Source: an uncultured Dorea sp. (GTDB taxonomy: Bacteria > Bacillota > Clostridia > Lachnospirales > Lachnospiraceae). From it: a stretch of DNA of 52,044 bases. Position 1 is the first letter of the stretch. Every line of letters begins with the position of its first letter. Shown piece by piece: positions 42,374 to 50,658 of this stretch. The notes beneath the pieces were generated by a model. It saw only the letters and a list, made by a program, of their open reading frames with translations. It was not told where the DNA came from and did not search any database. The translations under genes and the position numbers were made by a program. The stretch is from the NCBI GenBank assembly GCA_947063855.1, contig CAMSTW010000013.1, positions 1 to 52,044 on the forward strand, written 5' to 3'.

Positions 42374-42417
42374 AACCATCCGCTATTGGTTTATAATCAA
42401 TAGCGGATGGTTTTTTT
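42374..42417 (+). terminator. Rho-independent terminator of ssrA
   Basis: AACCATCCGCTATTG (42374-42388) pairs perfectly with CAATAGCGGATGGTT (42398-42412) around a 9-base loop, with a run of T following to 42417. Confidence 0.95.
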
Positions 42418-42526
42418 ACTTCCAGGATAGTTGTAGCTTCGATACCATAGCGGACAACGTAAACCGTTGTCTCAGGTGTTCGACGAGCGATGCGGAAAGC
42501 CCATCACTAAAAATCAAAAATGACGC

Positions 42527-42555
42527 TTTGCACCACAATAACCAATTGATATAAT
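42527..42555 (+). promoter_or_regulatory. Candidate promoter upstream of spoIID, shared with 10459-10487
   Basis: TTTGCA at 42527-42532, a 17-base spacer and TATAAT at 42550-42555. ACCAATTGATATAATGA (42541-42557) is identical to 10473-10489. A second TATAAT lies ~50 bp further on. No other gene is seen in the 293 bases between ssrA and spoIID; a small hairpin GACAACG-TAAAC-CGTTGTC stands near 42454. Confidence 0.55.
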
Positions 42556-42659
42556 GACGCATCACTTTTTCTATTCAGGCAGCAGACTTTATTTTTGTGT
42601 TATAATTCCACTAATATTTTTACGGACAACGGCATAGATTGAGACAAGGATCATAGAGT

Positions 42660-44129
42660 ATGATGCAATTTTCGAATTTGTTTCAGTATTCCGGTTCCTG
42701 GACGGACAGAATGATGGGACAAGGAGGCGCAGATGGAGTGAAACGATATAGCAGAAGGACCAGAAATCAGCTGTTCCAGATAAGGGTTTCCGGATATATG
42801 AAGTATGGCCTGTGGATTCTTACCTGTCTTTTGATAATCGGAGGACTGCAGGCGGCGCTTACCCGCCGGGAAGGCGGCATATTGGGAAGAATGAAGAACA
42901 GGGGCGATACGCAGAAGCAGGATGAAGCAGTCCGGAAGGCGGAGGAGGGGAATCAGGACTCGAAGCCGGACATTGTAATAGATAATCCCGATATCCGCGT
43001 ATTGATTATGACAAACGGCTATGCCAATGAGGTCCATCCAGCCGTAGAGGCAGTGGCGGCGGGCGGCCTTATCATCTCCTTCGGGGAAGAAAATCAGGAG
43101 GTTGAAGGCGGACAGCCGGCTGTCTTTGCACCGGACGACCAGAGATTTCAGAGCGGGCAGATCAGAATCCGTGCGAAGGACGGAGGGGAGGTTACCTTAA
43201 GCAGCGTGAAGCGAGCATGCGGAGCGCCTTCTTACGCAGGGATTCTGGAACTTCGGACGACGGCGGAGGGTATCGCGGTGGTGAACGAGCTTCCGGTAGA
43301 GTCTTACCTGTGCAAGGTAATACCAAGTGAGATGCCGGCCACCTACGAACTTGAGGCGCTGAAAGCCCAGGCGGTATGTGCAAGGAGTTTCGCGTATCAG
43401 CAGATACAGGATTACGGATATCCGGAGTACGAGGCACATGTCAACGACAGCACGGATTATCAGGTGTATGGCAATTCTCAGGCGCAGGATGGGACGAACC
43501 GTGCGGTAGAGGAGACAAAGGGACAGGTAGTCCGTTATCAGAACCGGATTGTCACGACCTATTATTATTCCACGTCCTGCGGAAGAACAGCCGGACTCGA
43601 GGCCTGGGGAGCCAAGGAAGATGAGAGTAATCAGTATCTTCGGTCTGTGGAGGTGAAGGACGGCGAAGGAGATTATGAATCGGAGATGCCGTGGTATCGC
43701 TGGGAGGCGAGGATACCGGCAGGCACATTGTCGAATCTTATTGGACTGAATACCGGAACGGACATAGGGACGGTCCAGAGTCTGGAGATTACGAATACCG
43801 GAGCGGGAGGCGTCGCGCTTCAGATCTGTGCCGTGGGGGATAAGGGTTCGGTGACGGTGGATACGGAGAATAAGATCCGCCGGGCTCTTGGAGGCGGCGG
43901 ATATGAGATTACCAGACAGGACGGTACAAAGGTATCCGCCCAGAAGCTGCTTCCCAGCGCATTTTTCACGGTTCAGAGGGACGGGGATCTGTTTGTCCTG
44001 TCCGGCGGCGGATACGGGCACGGAATCGGAATGAGCCAGAACGGGGCCAATGAGATGGCGAAGAAAGGAAAGAATTACATAGAGATCTTATCACTCTTCT
44101 TCCAGGATGTGACGATTGAAGCCGGGTAA
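42660..44129 (+). CDS. spoIID: SpoIID/LytB-domain protein
   Basis: This 489-residue membrane-anchored protein is of the stage II sporulation protein D family; SpoIID is a lytic transglycosylase for engulfment, and LytB an amidase enhancer. One span lies at about residues 48-67 (MKYGLWILTCLLIIGGLQAAL). The SpoIID domain shows LPVESYLCKVIPSEMPATYELEALKAQAVCARSFAYQQI in pieces (with the catalytic-type Glu), YYSTSCGRT and YGHGIGMSQNGANEMAKKGKNYIEIL near the end. ATG 42660 has AAGGA nine bases upstream; a later GTG near 42738 with AAGGAGG is an alternative that still keeps the anchor. It supports a sporulating host. The order near ssrA is unusual for classic spoIID operons. Confidence 0.9.
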   Translation: MMQFSNLFQYSGSWTDRMMGQGGADGVKRYSRRTRNQLFQIRVSGYMKYGLWILTCLLIIGGLQAALTRREGGILGRMKNRGDTQKQDEAVRKAEEGNQDSKPDIVIDNPDIRVLIMTNGYANEVHPAVEAVAAGGLIISFGEENQEVEGGQPAVFAPDDQRFQSGQIRIRAKDGGEVTLSSVKRACGAPSYAGILELRTTAEGIAVVNELPVESYLCKVIPSEMPATYELEALKAQAVCARSFAYQQIQDYGYPEYEAHVNDSTDYQVYGNSQAQDGTNRAVEETKGQVVRYQNRIVTTYYYSTSCGRTAGLEAWGAKEDESNQYLRSVEVKDGEGDYESEMPWYRWEARIPAGTLSNLIGLNTGTDIGTVQSLEITNTGAGGVALQICAVGDKGSVTVDTENKIRRALGGGGYEITRQDGTKVSAQKLLPSAFFTVQRDGDLFVLSGGGYGHGIGMSQNGANEMAKKGKNYIEILSLFFQDVTIEAG

Positions 44130-44229
44130 GGCGTTTCCGTGAAATCAACGGGGCGGATTCCTTCCGGCTTATATTTTTTGATATATTTTCATATACTATT
44201 AAAACCCGGATGGAATCTGGAGCTGCAGT

Positions 44230-44391
44230 AGTGCTCCATCCGTCCAGAAACCGAAGTCCTGAACTGTCTGTTTCGCACCATTGCGTTGTTAAAATTCCTA
44301 GTCGATGCGCCCACATCGCCGTCGAAATTTTACCTGGCACTGGCACGAACCAGACAGCCCAGTACTTCGATTTCTGACTGGATGGAGCACT
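44230..44391. repeat. 162-bp palindromic intergenic element
   Basis: The left arm 44230-44280 (starts AGTGCTCCATCC) and right arm 44341-44391 (ends GGATGGAGCACT) are complementary at 41 of 51 positions. The centre adds TAAAATT/AATTTTA and CGATG/CATCG pairs, so the whole could fold as one long hairpin. A half copy lies at 25376-25425. It has no reading frame; a MITE-like or REP-like element is likely. It takes up much of the 364-bp gap between spoIID and the YihY gene. Confidence 0.85.
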
Positions 44392-44438
44392 AATAAATGC
44401 ACCGGAAGTGTTTATCAAGACAAAAAGAAGAGATGGGA

Positions 44439-44467
44439 TGGACAAAACAGATAAAATTAGGTAAAAT
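44439..44467 (+). promoter_or_regulatory. Candidate promoter of the YihY/BrkB gene
   Basis: TGGACA at 44439-44444, a 17-base spacer and TAAAAT at 44462-44467 lie 27 bases before the ATG. Confidence 0.55.
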
Positions 44468-44493
44468 ATAGAGCAAATGTACGGGAGAATATC

Positions 44494-45330
44494 ATGAAGA
44501 GAATAAAAGCCATCTATCACAGGATTAAGAATATCACTGCAGAGATTTCTGCGGCCCATGTAGGCGCATATGCCGCACAGTCGGCATATTTCTTTATGCT
44601 GTGTATGATTCCGATTATTTTGCTGCTTCTTACGCTGGTACAGTATACGCCGGTAACGAAGGCGGATGTTATGACCGCCGTGATTCAGGTGTTCCCGTCG
44701 TCGGTGGAGACGCTGGTTACGTCGATGGTGAATCAGGTCTATAACCAGTCCATGGGCATCATCCCGGTCACGATCCTGGTGGCGTTGTGGTCCGCAGGGA
44801 AGGGTGTGCTTGCCATGACGTCGGGACTTAACTGTATCTACGGCTGTCACGAGACACGTAACTATGTGGTCCTGCGGATCAGGGCGACGATCTACACGGT
44901 TCTGTTTATTGTTGTGATTATCCTGCTGCTGGTATTGTCGGTCTTTGGTAATACACTGAACCTGTTTATTGCGGCCCATGTGCCCTTTCTTAAGCGGATT
45001 GCGGACTGGCTGATTGAGACCCGGGTAGTGATTACTCCGACGGTTATGGTCGTATTTTCCCTGATGATCTACAGATTTCTTCCCAACAGAAGAGGCCGCT
45101 TCAGAGATCAGCTGCCGGGCGCGATGTTTACGGCGGTGGGATGGCTGGTCATATCCTGGATCTTCTCTGTTTATCTGGATATTTTCAAGGGATTTTCGAG
45201 TATGTATGGGAGCTTTACGACGATTATTCTGATCATGCTGTGGATGTATTTCTGTATGTATTGTATCCTGCTTGGCGGTGAGATGAATATGCTGCTTGCG
45301 CCCGGTTACAATAGTCACAATTCTTCATAG
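44494..45330 (+). CDS. YihY/BrkB-family inner membrane protein
   Basis: This 278-residue polytopic protein has six or so spans. It shows the family opening HVGAYAAQSAYFFMLCMIPIILLLL, then WSAGKGVLAMTSGLNCIYG and the C-terminal FSSMYGSFTTIILIMLWMYFCMYCILLGGEMN with its conserved Tyr-Gly and Gly-Gly-Glu residues. BrkB was once linked to complement resistance and RNase BN, both later disputed; the true role (perhaps transport) is unknown. GGGAGA lies upstream. It precedes the T-box leader of pheS, which has its own promoter. Confidence 0.93.
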   Translation: MKRIKAIYHRIKNITAEISAAHVGAYAAQSAYFFMLCMIPIILLLLTLVQYTPVTKADVMTAVIQVFPSSVETLVTSMVNQVYNQSMGIIPVTILVALWSAGKGVLAMTSGLNCIYGCHETRNYVVLRIRATIYTVLFIVVIILLLVLSVFGNTLNLFIAAHVPFLKRIADWLIETRVVITPTVMVVFSLMIYRFLPNRRGRFRDQLPGAMFTAVGWLVISWIFSVYLDIFKGFSSMYGSFTTIILIMLWMYFCMYCILLGGEMNMLLAPGYNSHNSS

Positions 45331-45347
45331 ATGAGAAGAATAATTTC

Positions 45348-45375
45348 TTGACAACAGAAACTCTTGTGCTATAAT
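45348..45375 (+). promoter_or_regulatory. Promoter of the pheS T-box leader
   Basis: TTGACA at 45348-45353, a 16-base spacer and TATAAT at 45370-45375. It would start the T-box RNA near 45382. Confidence 0.85.
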
Positions 45376-45381
45376 TTAAAA

Positions 45382-45784
45382 ATATAAGCAAAAAGCAATG
45401 ACCGTGTAGAGGAAGCGGAGATTCACCCGGGGAACCTGCCAGAGGCGGGGGTATATCGGGAGCGTTGCCGCATTCCCAGTAGAGAGCCGTCTTCCATCAG
45501 AGAGAGGAGATCGTCGGGCTGTAAGTCTCCTTTGGTTCAGACAGTGATTGAATTTCCCACGTGAGCCGTATTTTTGAAATCATCTTGCCGGTACAGGCAG
45601 TTTTCTGCAGATGCAGCTTATGTTCTGCAAGAGCAGATGCCGGTAATATATAAGGAGATGAGAGTAGGAGATGCCGTCAGATGCACGTTACGCATGATTG
45701 AGTGCCCGCATGACAGTCTATATGCGGGAATCAGGGTGGTACCACGGGTAATTGCTCGTCCCTTTTTCGGGGATGAGTTTTTTT
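45382..45784 (+). promoter_or_regulatory. T-box riboswitch (tRNA-Phe sensing) of pheS
   Basis: The leader fills the 565-bp gap before pheS. Its T-box sequence AGGGTGGTACCACGGG lies at 45733-45748, followed by a terminator. Stem I shows AGAGAGCC and the 3' specifier region GAAT-TTC-CCAC-GTGAGC; the codon TTC at 45554-45556 reads Phe, matching the downstream enzyme. Uncharged tRNA-Phe would pair at TTC and at the T-box bulge and stabilise the antiterminator, turning on synthetase expression. The leader is ~400 nt, on the long side. Confidence 0.93.
45755..45784 (+). terminator. Regulated terminator of the T-box leader
   Basis: CTCGTCCC (45755-45762) pairs with GGGGATGAG-side bases (to 45777) and is followed by seven T. 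It forms only when the antiterminator does not. Confidence 0.9.
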
Positions 45785-45895
45785 ATGCGCAGACCCGCGC
45801 AGAGGAAATATGCCGCTGAGGCGGCGCACGGGCCGCGCGGCGGGTAAGGGGAATCCCCTCTGCCCGATTGATATTGGAGGAAAGGAAGAGAAGCG

Positions 45896-46915
45896 ATGAA
45901 CGAGAAATTGCAGAGCATCAAGGAAGAGGCATTGAAGGCAATCGAAGCAGCCGATGTGCCGGAGAAGTTAAATGATGTGCGTGTGAAGTTCCTGGGCAAG
46001 AAAGGGGAGCTTACCGCAGTATTGAAGGGAATGAAGGATGTAGTACCGGAGGAGAGGCCAAAGGTCGGACAGCTGGTGAACGAGACAAGGGCTTCTATAG
46101 AGAAGCTTCTGGAAGAGAGCAAGGTTAAGATGGAGCGCGCCATCCGGGAGGAGAAGATGAAGCAGGAGGTGATTGACGTCACACTGCCGTCTAAGAAGAA
46201 TATGGTGGGACACCGCCATCCGAATACCATTGCGCTGGAAGAGGTGGAGCGGATCTTCATCGGTATGGGCTATGAGGTGGTGGAAGGACCGGAGGTTGAG
46301 TACGATCTCTATAATTTCGAGAAGCTGAATATCCCGGACGGTCATCCGGCAAAGGACGAACAGGATACCTTCTATATTAATAAGGATATCGTACTGCGTA
46401 CCCAGACCTCGCCGGTACAGGCGCGTGTGATGGAGCAGGGAAAGCTGCCGATCCGTATGATTGCGCCGGGACGTGTATTCCGTTCCGACGAGGTGGACGC
46501 GACGCATTCTCCGTCCTTCCACCAGATTGAAGGACTGGTTATTGACAAGAACATCTCCTTCGCAGATCTTAAGGGAACCCTTGAGGTGTTCGCCAAGGAA
46601 CTGTTCGGACCGGAGACAAAGACGAAGTTCCGCCCCCATCATTTCCCATTCACCGAACCAAGCGCAGAGGTAGACGTTACCTGTTTCAAGTGCGGCGGCA
46701 AGGGATGCCGTTTCTGCAAGGGATCCGGATGGATCGAGATTCTTGGCTGCGGTATGGTACATCCCCATGTGCTGGAGATGTGCGGAATCGATCCGAATGA
46801 GTATACCGGGTTCGCGTTCGGCGTGGGGCTTGAGCGTATCGCGCTGCTGAAATACGAGATTGATGATATGAGATTATTGTATGAGAATGATATCCGCTTC
46901 CTGAAGCAGTTCTGA
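45896..46915 (+). CDS. pheS: Phenylalanine--tRNA ligase alpha subunit
   Basis: This 339-residue subunit carries the class II catalytic core of the alpha2-beta2 enzyme that charges tRNA-Phe. It has an N-terminal coiled coil (residues ~1-85, IKEEALKAIEAADVPEKLNDVRVKFLGKKGELTAVLKGM in parts), then HPNTIALEEVERIFIGMGYEVVEGPEVE in parts, motif 2 GRVFRSDEVDATHSPSFHQIEG split around the ATP site, the Cys-rich CFKCGGKGCRFCKGSGW and motif 3 FGVGLERIALLKY. GGAGG lies upstream of the ATG. Expression is set by the T-box. pheT follows after an unusually large 305-bp gap that contains repeat R. Confidence 0.97.
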   Translation: MNEKLQSIKEEALKAIEAADVPEKLNDVRVKFLGKKGELTAVLKGMKDVVPEERPKVGQLVNETRASIEKLLEESKVKMERAIREEKMKQEVIDVTLPSKKNMVGHRHPNTIALEEVERIFIGMGYEVVEGPEVEYDLYNFEKLNIPDGHPAKDEQDTFYINKDIVLRTQTSPVQARVMEQGKLPIRMIAPGRVFRSDEVDATHSPSFHQIEGLVIDKNISFADLKGTLEVFAKELFGPETKTKFRPHHFPFTEPSAEVDVTCFKCGGKGCRFCKGSGWIEILGCGMVHPHVLEMCGIDPNEYTGFAFGVGLERIALLKYEIDDMRLLYENDIRFLKQF

Positions 46916-46930
46916 CGCCCGTTCCACTAC

Positions 46931-47054
46931 GGCTCATGATTTATGGACAGTTTTGGAATACAGCGACAATTATTAAGTAAGAGAAGAGACCGGCAATACG
47001 GAACTGCAAATTGGGACGCACATCTTGCAGAAAGCAGTTTTCGGGCAGTCTGCC
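46931..47054 (+). repeat. Intergenic repeat R, copy 2 (pheS-pheT)
   Basis: The first block GGCTCATGATTTATGGACAG (46931-46950) matches copy 1 at 17 of 20 positions. A 53-bp stretch not in copy 1 follows, then the second block 47004-47054, starting CTGCAAATTGGGACGCACAT, with CTGCAA/TTGCAG as a perfect 6-bp inverted pair. It explains much of the gap that splits pheS from pheT. The rest of the gap (47055-47220) shows nothing I can name. Confidence 0.75.
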
Positions 47055-47220
47055 TGAATCAAGAATATAGTCTGCGCCGGACAAAAAGACGGGCAATGGC
47101 AAGATACGGTTGTGCAGGAGGCTGGAAGAGCGATGGGTCTTCAAGGAGTAATATATAGAAGGTTGGTGAATGTGCCGGCGTGCTATGGCATATCGGCAGG
47201 AAAGGAGTTAATAGAATAAG

Positions 47221-49641
47221 ATGAATACATCATTATCATGGATAAAAGCATATGTTCCGGGGCTTGATGTGACCGCCCGGGAATACACGGATGCGATGAC
47301 GCTGTCCGGAACAAAGGTGGAAGGATATGAGGCGCTGGACGCGGATCTTGACAAGATTGTCATCGGTCAGATTGACAGGATCGAGAAGCATCCGGACGCA
47401 GATAAGTTAATTATCTGCCAGGTAAATGTAGGCGGAGAGTCCGTACAGATCGTAACGGGCGCCAATAACGTACACGAGGGCGACAAGGTGCCGGTGGTGC
47501 TGGACGGCGGCCGTGTGGCTGGCGGACACGAGCCGGGAAGCCGCGTGGCAGGCGGCGTCAAGATTAAGAAGGGCAAGCTTCGCGGAATCGAGAGCCGGGG
47601 CATGATGTGCTCCATAGAAGAGCTTGGTTCGAACCGCGACATGTACCCGGAAGCGCCCGAGGAAGGGATCTACATCTTCCCGGCGGACGCAGAAGTAGGG
47701 GCAGATGCAATAGAAGCGCTGGGACTTCATGACGTGGTGTTCGAATATGAGGTGACCTCCAATAGAGTGGACTGCTATAGCGTCGTGGGAATCGCGAGAG
47801 AAGCCGCCGCCACATTCGGCAAGGAATTTCATCCGCCGATGGTGACGTCAACGGGCAATTCCGAGGATGTCAATGATTATATCAAGGTAACTGTCAGGGA
47901 TCAGGACCTCTGCCCGAGATACTGTGCAAGAGTCGTGAAGAATATCAAGATCGGCCCGTCGCCGAAGTGGATGCAGAGACGCCTTTCCTCCGTGGGAATC
48001 CGTCCGATCAATAACCTGGTGGATATAACGAACTATGTAATGGAAGAGTACGGACAGCCCATGCACGCATACGATCTGGATACCATCGCAGGCCGTGAGA
48101 TTATCGTGCGGACAGCCGAAAAGGGAGAGAAATTCACCACACTGGATGGACAGGAACGGGATATGGACGAGTCTGTACTGATGATCTGCGACGGTGAGAA
48201 ATCCATCGGTATCGCGGGTATCATGGGCGGTGAGAATTCCATGATCACGGATGAGGTCAAGACCATGCTTTTCGAAGCGGCGTGCTTTGACGGGACCAAT
48301 ATCCGTAAGTCCAGTAAGAAGATCGGGCTTCGTACCGACGCGTCCGGCAAGTTTGAGAAAGGCCTGGATCCCAATAACGCCCAGGCGGCGATTGACCGCG
48401 CCTGCCAGCTTATAGAAGAACTGGGAGCCGGCGAGGTTGTAGGCGGTATCGTGGATGTCTATGGCAGGAAGAAGGAGCCGGTCAGAGTGCCATTTGACGC
48501 GGATGAGATCAACCGTCTTCTCGGAACAGACATTTCCAAGGAAGAGATGCTGGGATATTTTGAGAAGATCGGGCTTGACTATGACGAAGAGAAGAGCGAG
48601 GTGATCGCGCCCACCTTCCGTCAGGACCTGTTCCGTCTTGCGGATCTTGCCGAGGAAGTGGCAAGGTTCTACGGGTATGATAATATCCCGACCACACTTC
48701 CAAGGGGAGAGGCGACGACCGGGAAGTTATCCTTCAAGCTTCGCGTGGAGGAGATTGCCCGTAATATTGCAGAGTTCTGCGGATTCAGCCAGGGTATGAC
48801 CTATTCCTTCGAAAGCCCGAAGGTATTCGACCGGCTCCGGATTCCGGCAGATTCCCCGCTTCGACAGGCGGTGGAGATTATGAATCCGTTAGGAGAGGAC
48901 TACAGCATCATGCGCACGACCTCCCTGAACGGTATGCTGACTTCTCTGGCGTTCAATTATAATAGAAGAAATAAGAACGTAAGACTGTATGAGCTGGGAA
49001 ATATCTATCTGCCGAAGGCTCTTCCGCTGACAGAGCTTCCGGAAGAACGGATGCAGTTCACGCTGGGGATGTACGGAGACGGGGATTTCTTCAGCATGAA
49101 GGGCGTGGTAGAGGAGTTCTTCGAGAAGATCGGGATGCATAAGAAGGAGGTCTACGATCCGAACTCCGGCAAGCCGTACCTCCATCCCGGACGTCAGGCC
49201 AATATCGTCTATGACGGGGGTGTTGTGGGATATCTGGGAGAGGTTCACCCGGATATTGCCGATGCATACGGAATCGGAACGAAGGCGTATATAGCGGTGC
49301 TTGATATGCCGGAGATTGTAGGGCGGGCGTCATTTGACCGGAAATATACCGGAATTGCAAGATTTCCGGCAGTGACCCGCGACATCAGTATGGTAATGCC
49401 AAAAGAGATCCTGGCAGGCCAGATCGAGGAAGTCATCGAGAAGAAGGGCGGCGCTTACCTGGAGAGTTACGCGTTGTTCGATCTGTATGAGGGCGCCCAG
49501 ATCAAGGCCGGTTATAAGTCCGTGGCGTATTCCATCGTATTCCGCGCGAAGGATAAGACGCTGGAGGATGCGGAAGTGACAGAGGCAATGGGCAGGATCC
49601 TTAAGGCGTTAGAGGGCATGGGAATCGAGCTTCGCAAGTAA
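47221..49641 (+). CDS. pheT: Phenylalanine--tRNA ligase beta subunit
   Basis: This 806-residue subunit has the full bacterial domain set: B1 start (MNTSLSWIKAYVPGLDV), an EMAP-II/OB tRNA-binding domain (residues ~42-155; HPDADKLIICQVNVG), the B3/B4 editing domain (CARVVKNIKIGPSPKWMQRRL; NLVDITNYVMEEYGQPMHAYD in parts), B5 (PVRVPFDADEINRLLG), the catalytic-like core and a C-terminal FDX-ACB anticodon-binding domain (FPAVTRDISMVMPKEI to YSIVFRAKDKTLEDAEV). It pairs with PheS. The ribosome site AAAGGAG is 13 bases from the ATG, rather far. sppA follows 39 bp later. Confidence 0.97.
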   Translation: MNTSLSWIKAYVPGLDVTAREYTDAMTLSGTKVEGYEALDADLDKIVIGQIDRIEKHPDADKLIICQVNVGGESVQIVTGANNVHEGDKVPVVLDGGRVAGGHEPGSRVAGGVKIKKGKLRGIESRGMMCSIEELGSNRDMYPEAPEEGIYIFPADAEVGADAIEALGLHDVVFEYEVTSNRVDCYSVVGIAREAAATFGKEFHPPMVTSTGNSEDVNDYIKVTVRDQDLCPRYCARVVKNIKIGPSPKWMQRRLSSVGIRPINNLVDITNYVMEEYGQPMHAYDLDTIAGREIIVRTAEKGEKFTTLDGQERDMDESVLMICDGEKSIGIAGIMGGENSMITDEVKTMLFEAACFDGTNIRKSSKKIGLRTDASGKFEKGLDPNNAQAAIDRACQLIEELGAGEVVGGIVDVYGRKKEPVRVPFDADEINRLLGTDISKEEMLGYFEKIGLDYDEEKSEVIAPTFRQDLFRLADLAEEVARFYGYDNIPTTLPRGEATTGKLSFKLRVEEIARNIAEFCGFSQGMTYSFESPKVFDRLRIPADSPLRQAVEIMNPLGEDYSIMRTTSLNGMLTSLAFNYNRRNKNVRLYELGNIYLPKALPLTELPEERMQFTLGMYGDGDFFSMKGVVEEFFEKIGMHKKEVYDPNSGKPYLHPGRQANIVYDGGVVGYLGEVHPDIADAYGIGTKAYIAVLDMPEIVGRASFDRKYTGIARFPAVTRDISMVMPKEILAGQIEEVIEKKGGAYLESYALFDLYEGAQIKAGYKSVAYSIVFRAKDKTLEDAEVTEAMGRILKALEGMGIELRK

Positions 49642-49680
49642 GGAGCCACAGCAGGCATAAATAAGAAATGGAGAAAAGAA

Positions 49681-50658
49681 ATGAATAAAAAGCAGATAGG
49701 CGGTCTGGTGATCGCAGTGATTCTGTTTATCATGGTTGGCGTCTCCAGTGTGCTGACCAACGCATTTTCAAACAGGATCCTGATGAATAGTATGGAAGAT
49801 CTGCTGACGGACAGTGATGGTTTCAATCCGCCGGTCAATGATTATATTGCAATCGTACGAGTGCAGGGAACGATCCAGGAGCAGACACAGACGGGCATGT
49901 TCGAGGTCCCGGTGGGATACCAGCACATTACAACCCTGGAGTATATTGATGATCTGATGAGCGATGACAATAATCAGGGAATCCTGCTGTATGTGGATTC
50001 TCCCGGCGGAACGGTATACGAGTCGGAGGAGCTGTATCTGAAGCTTAAGGAGTACAAAGAACAGACGGACCGCCCGGTCTGGGATTATATGGCTCACTAT
50101 GCGGCTTCCGGCGGCTATATGATATCCATGGCGTCCGATAAGATCTACGCGAATCCGAATACGACGACGGGGTCCATCGGCGTGATCATGTCCGGATATG
50201 ATATGAGCGGCCTGTATGAGAAGCTTGGAATCCGTTATATCAGCATCACCAGCGGGGAGAATAAAGACAGTTCCCAGATGACGGATGAGCAGATTGCAAT
50301 CTATCAGGGACAGGTGGATGAGTATTATAATAAGTTTGTCGGCATCGTCTCGGAAGGCCGCGGTATGACGGAGGAAGAGGTCAAGGCCCTTGCGGACGGG
50401 CGTGTCTATACGGCTAATCAGGCCCTGAACAACGGACTGATCGATGAGATCAGTCTGTATGAGGATATGACGAGGGCCATGAGCAGTGAATTGGGTGTTT
50501 ATGAATTCTATGAGCCGGAGAGTGAGCTGGATTTCTTTACCTCCTTATTTGCCAGGGTAGAAAGCGTGATCCCTAAGTCAGAAGCCCAGATTCTTAAGGA
50601 AACCGCAGCAGATATGGAAAGCGGGGTGCCGATGTATTATGCAGAACAGTTACGGTAA
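49681..50658 (+). CDS. sppA: Signal peptide peptidase SppA (S49 serine protease)
   Basis: This 325-residue membrane-anchored protease degrades leftover signal peptides at the membrane surface. One N-terminal span (IGGLVIAVILFIMVGVSSVL) is followed by the S49 domain: YIAIVRVQGTIQ, LYVDSPGGTVYESEELYLKL in part, the nucleophile YAASGGYMIS (Ser143), GSIGVIMSGYDMSGLYEKLGI in part and the general-base Lys195 in SGENKDSS. The Ser-Lys spacing of 52 equals that in Bacillus subtilis SppA (147/199). GAAAAGAA precedes the ATG. The end overlaps the start of the RDD gene by 20 bases. Confidence 0.95.
   Translation: MNKKQIGGLVIAVILFIMVGVSSVLTNAFSNRILMNSMEDLLTDSDGFNPPVNDYIAIVRVQGTIQEQTQTGMFEVPVGYQHITTLEYIDDLMSDDNNQGILLYVDSPGGTVYESEELYLKLKEYKEQTDRPVWDYMAHYAASGGYMISMASDKIYANPNTTTGSIGVIMSGYDMSGLYEKLGIRYISITSGENKDSSQMTDEQIAIYQGQVDEYYNKFVGIVSEGRGMTEEEVKALADGRVYTANQALNNGLIDEISLYEDMTRAMSSELGVYEFYEPESELDFFTSLFARVESVIPKSEAQILKETAADMESGVPMYYAEQLR

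Noticed and set aside
42419..42526. Possible remnant of a transposase or other gene after ssrA
   Set aside because: No frame with recognisable residues could be followed; the stretch is left as noncoding with one small hairpin.
43966..45318. 450-codon open frame on the minus strand opposite the YihY gene
   Set aside because: It is rich in His, Arg and Asn without domain pattern, crosses the intergenic palindrome, and lies antisense to a clear membrane protein.
45574..45819. 81-codon plus-strand frame between the YihY gene and pheS
   Set aside because: It lies within the T-box leader, covering its core and terminator; the RNA structure explains the sequence.
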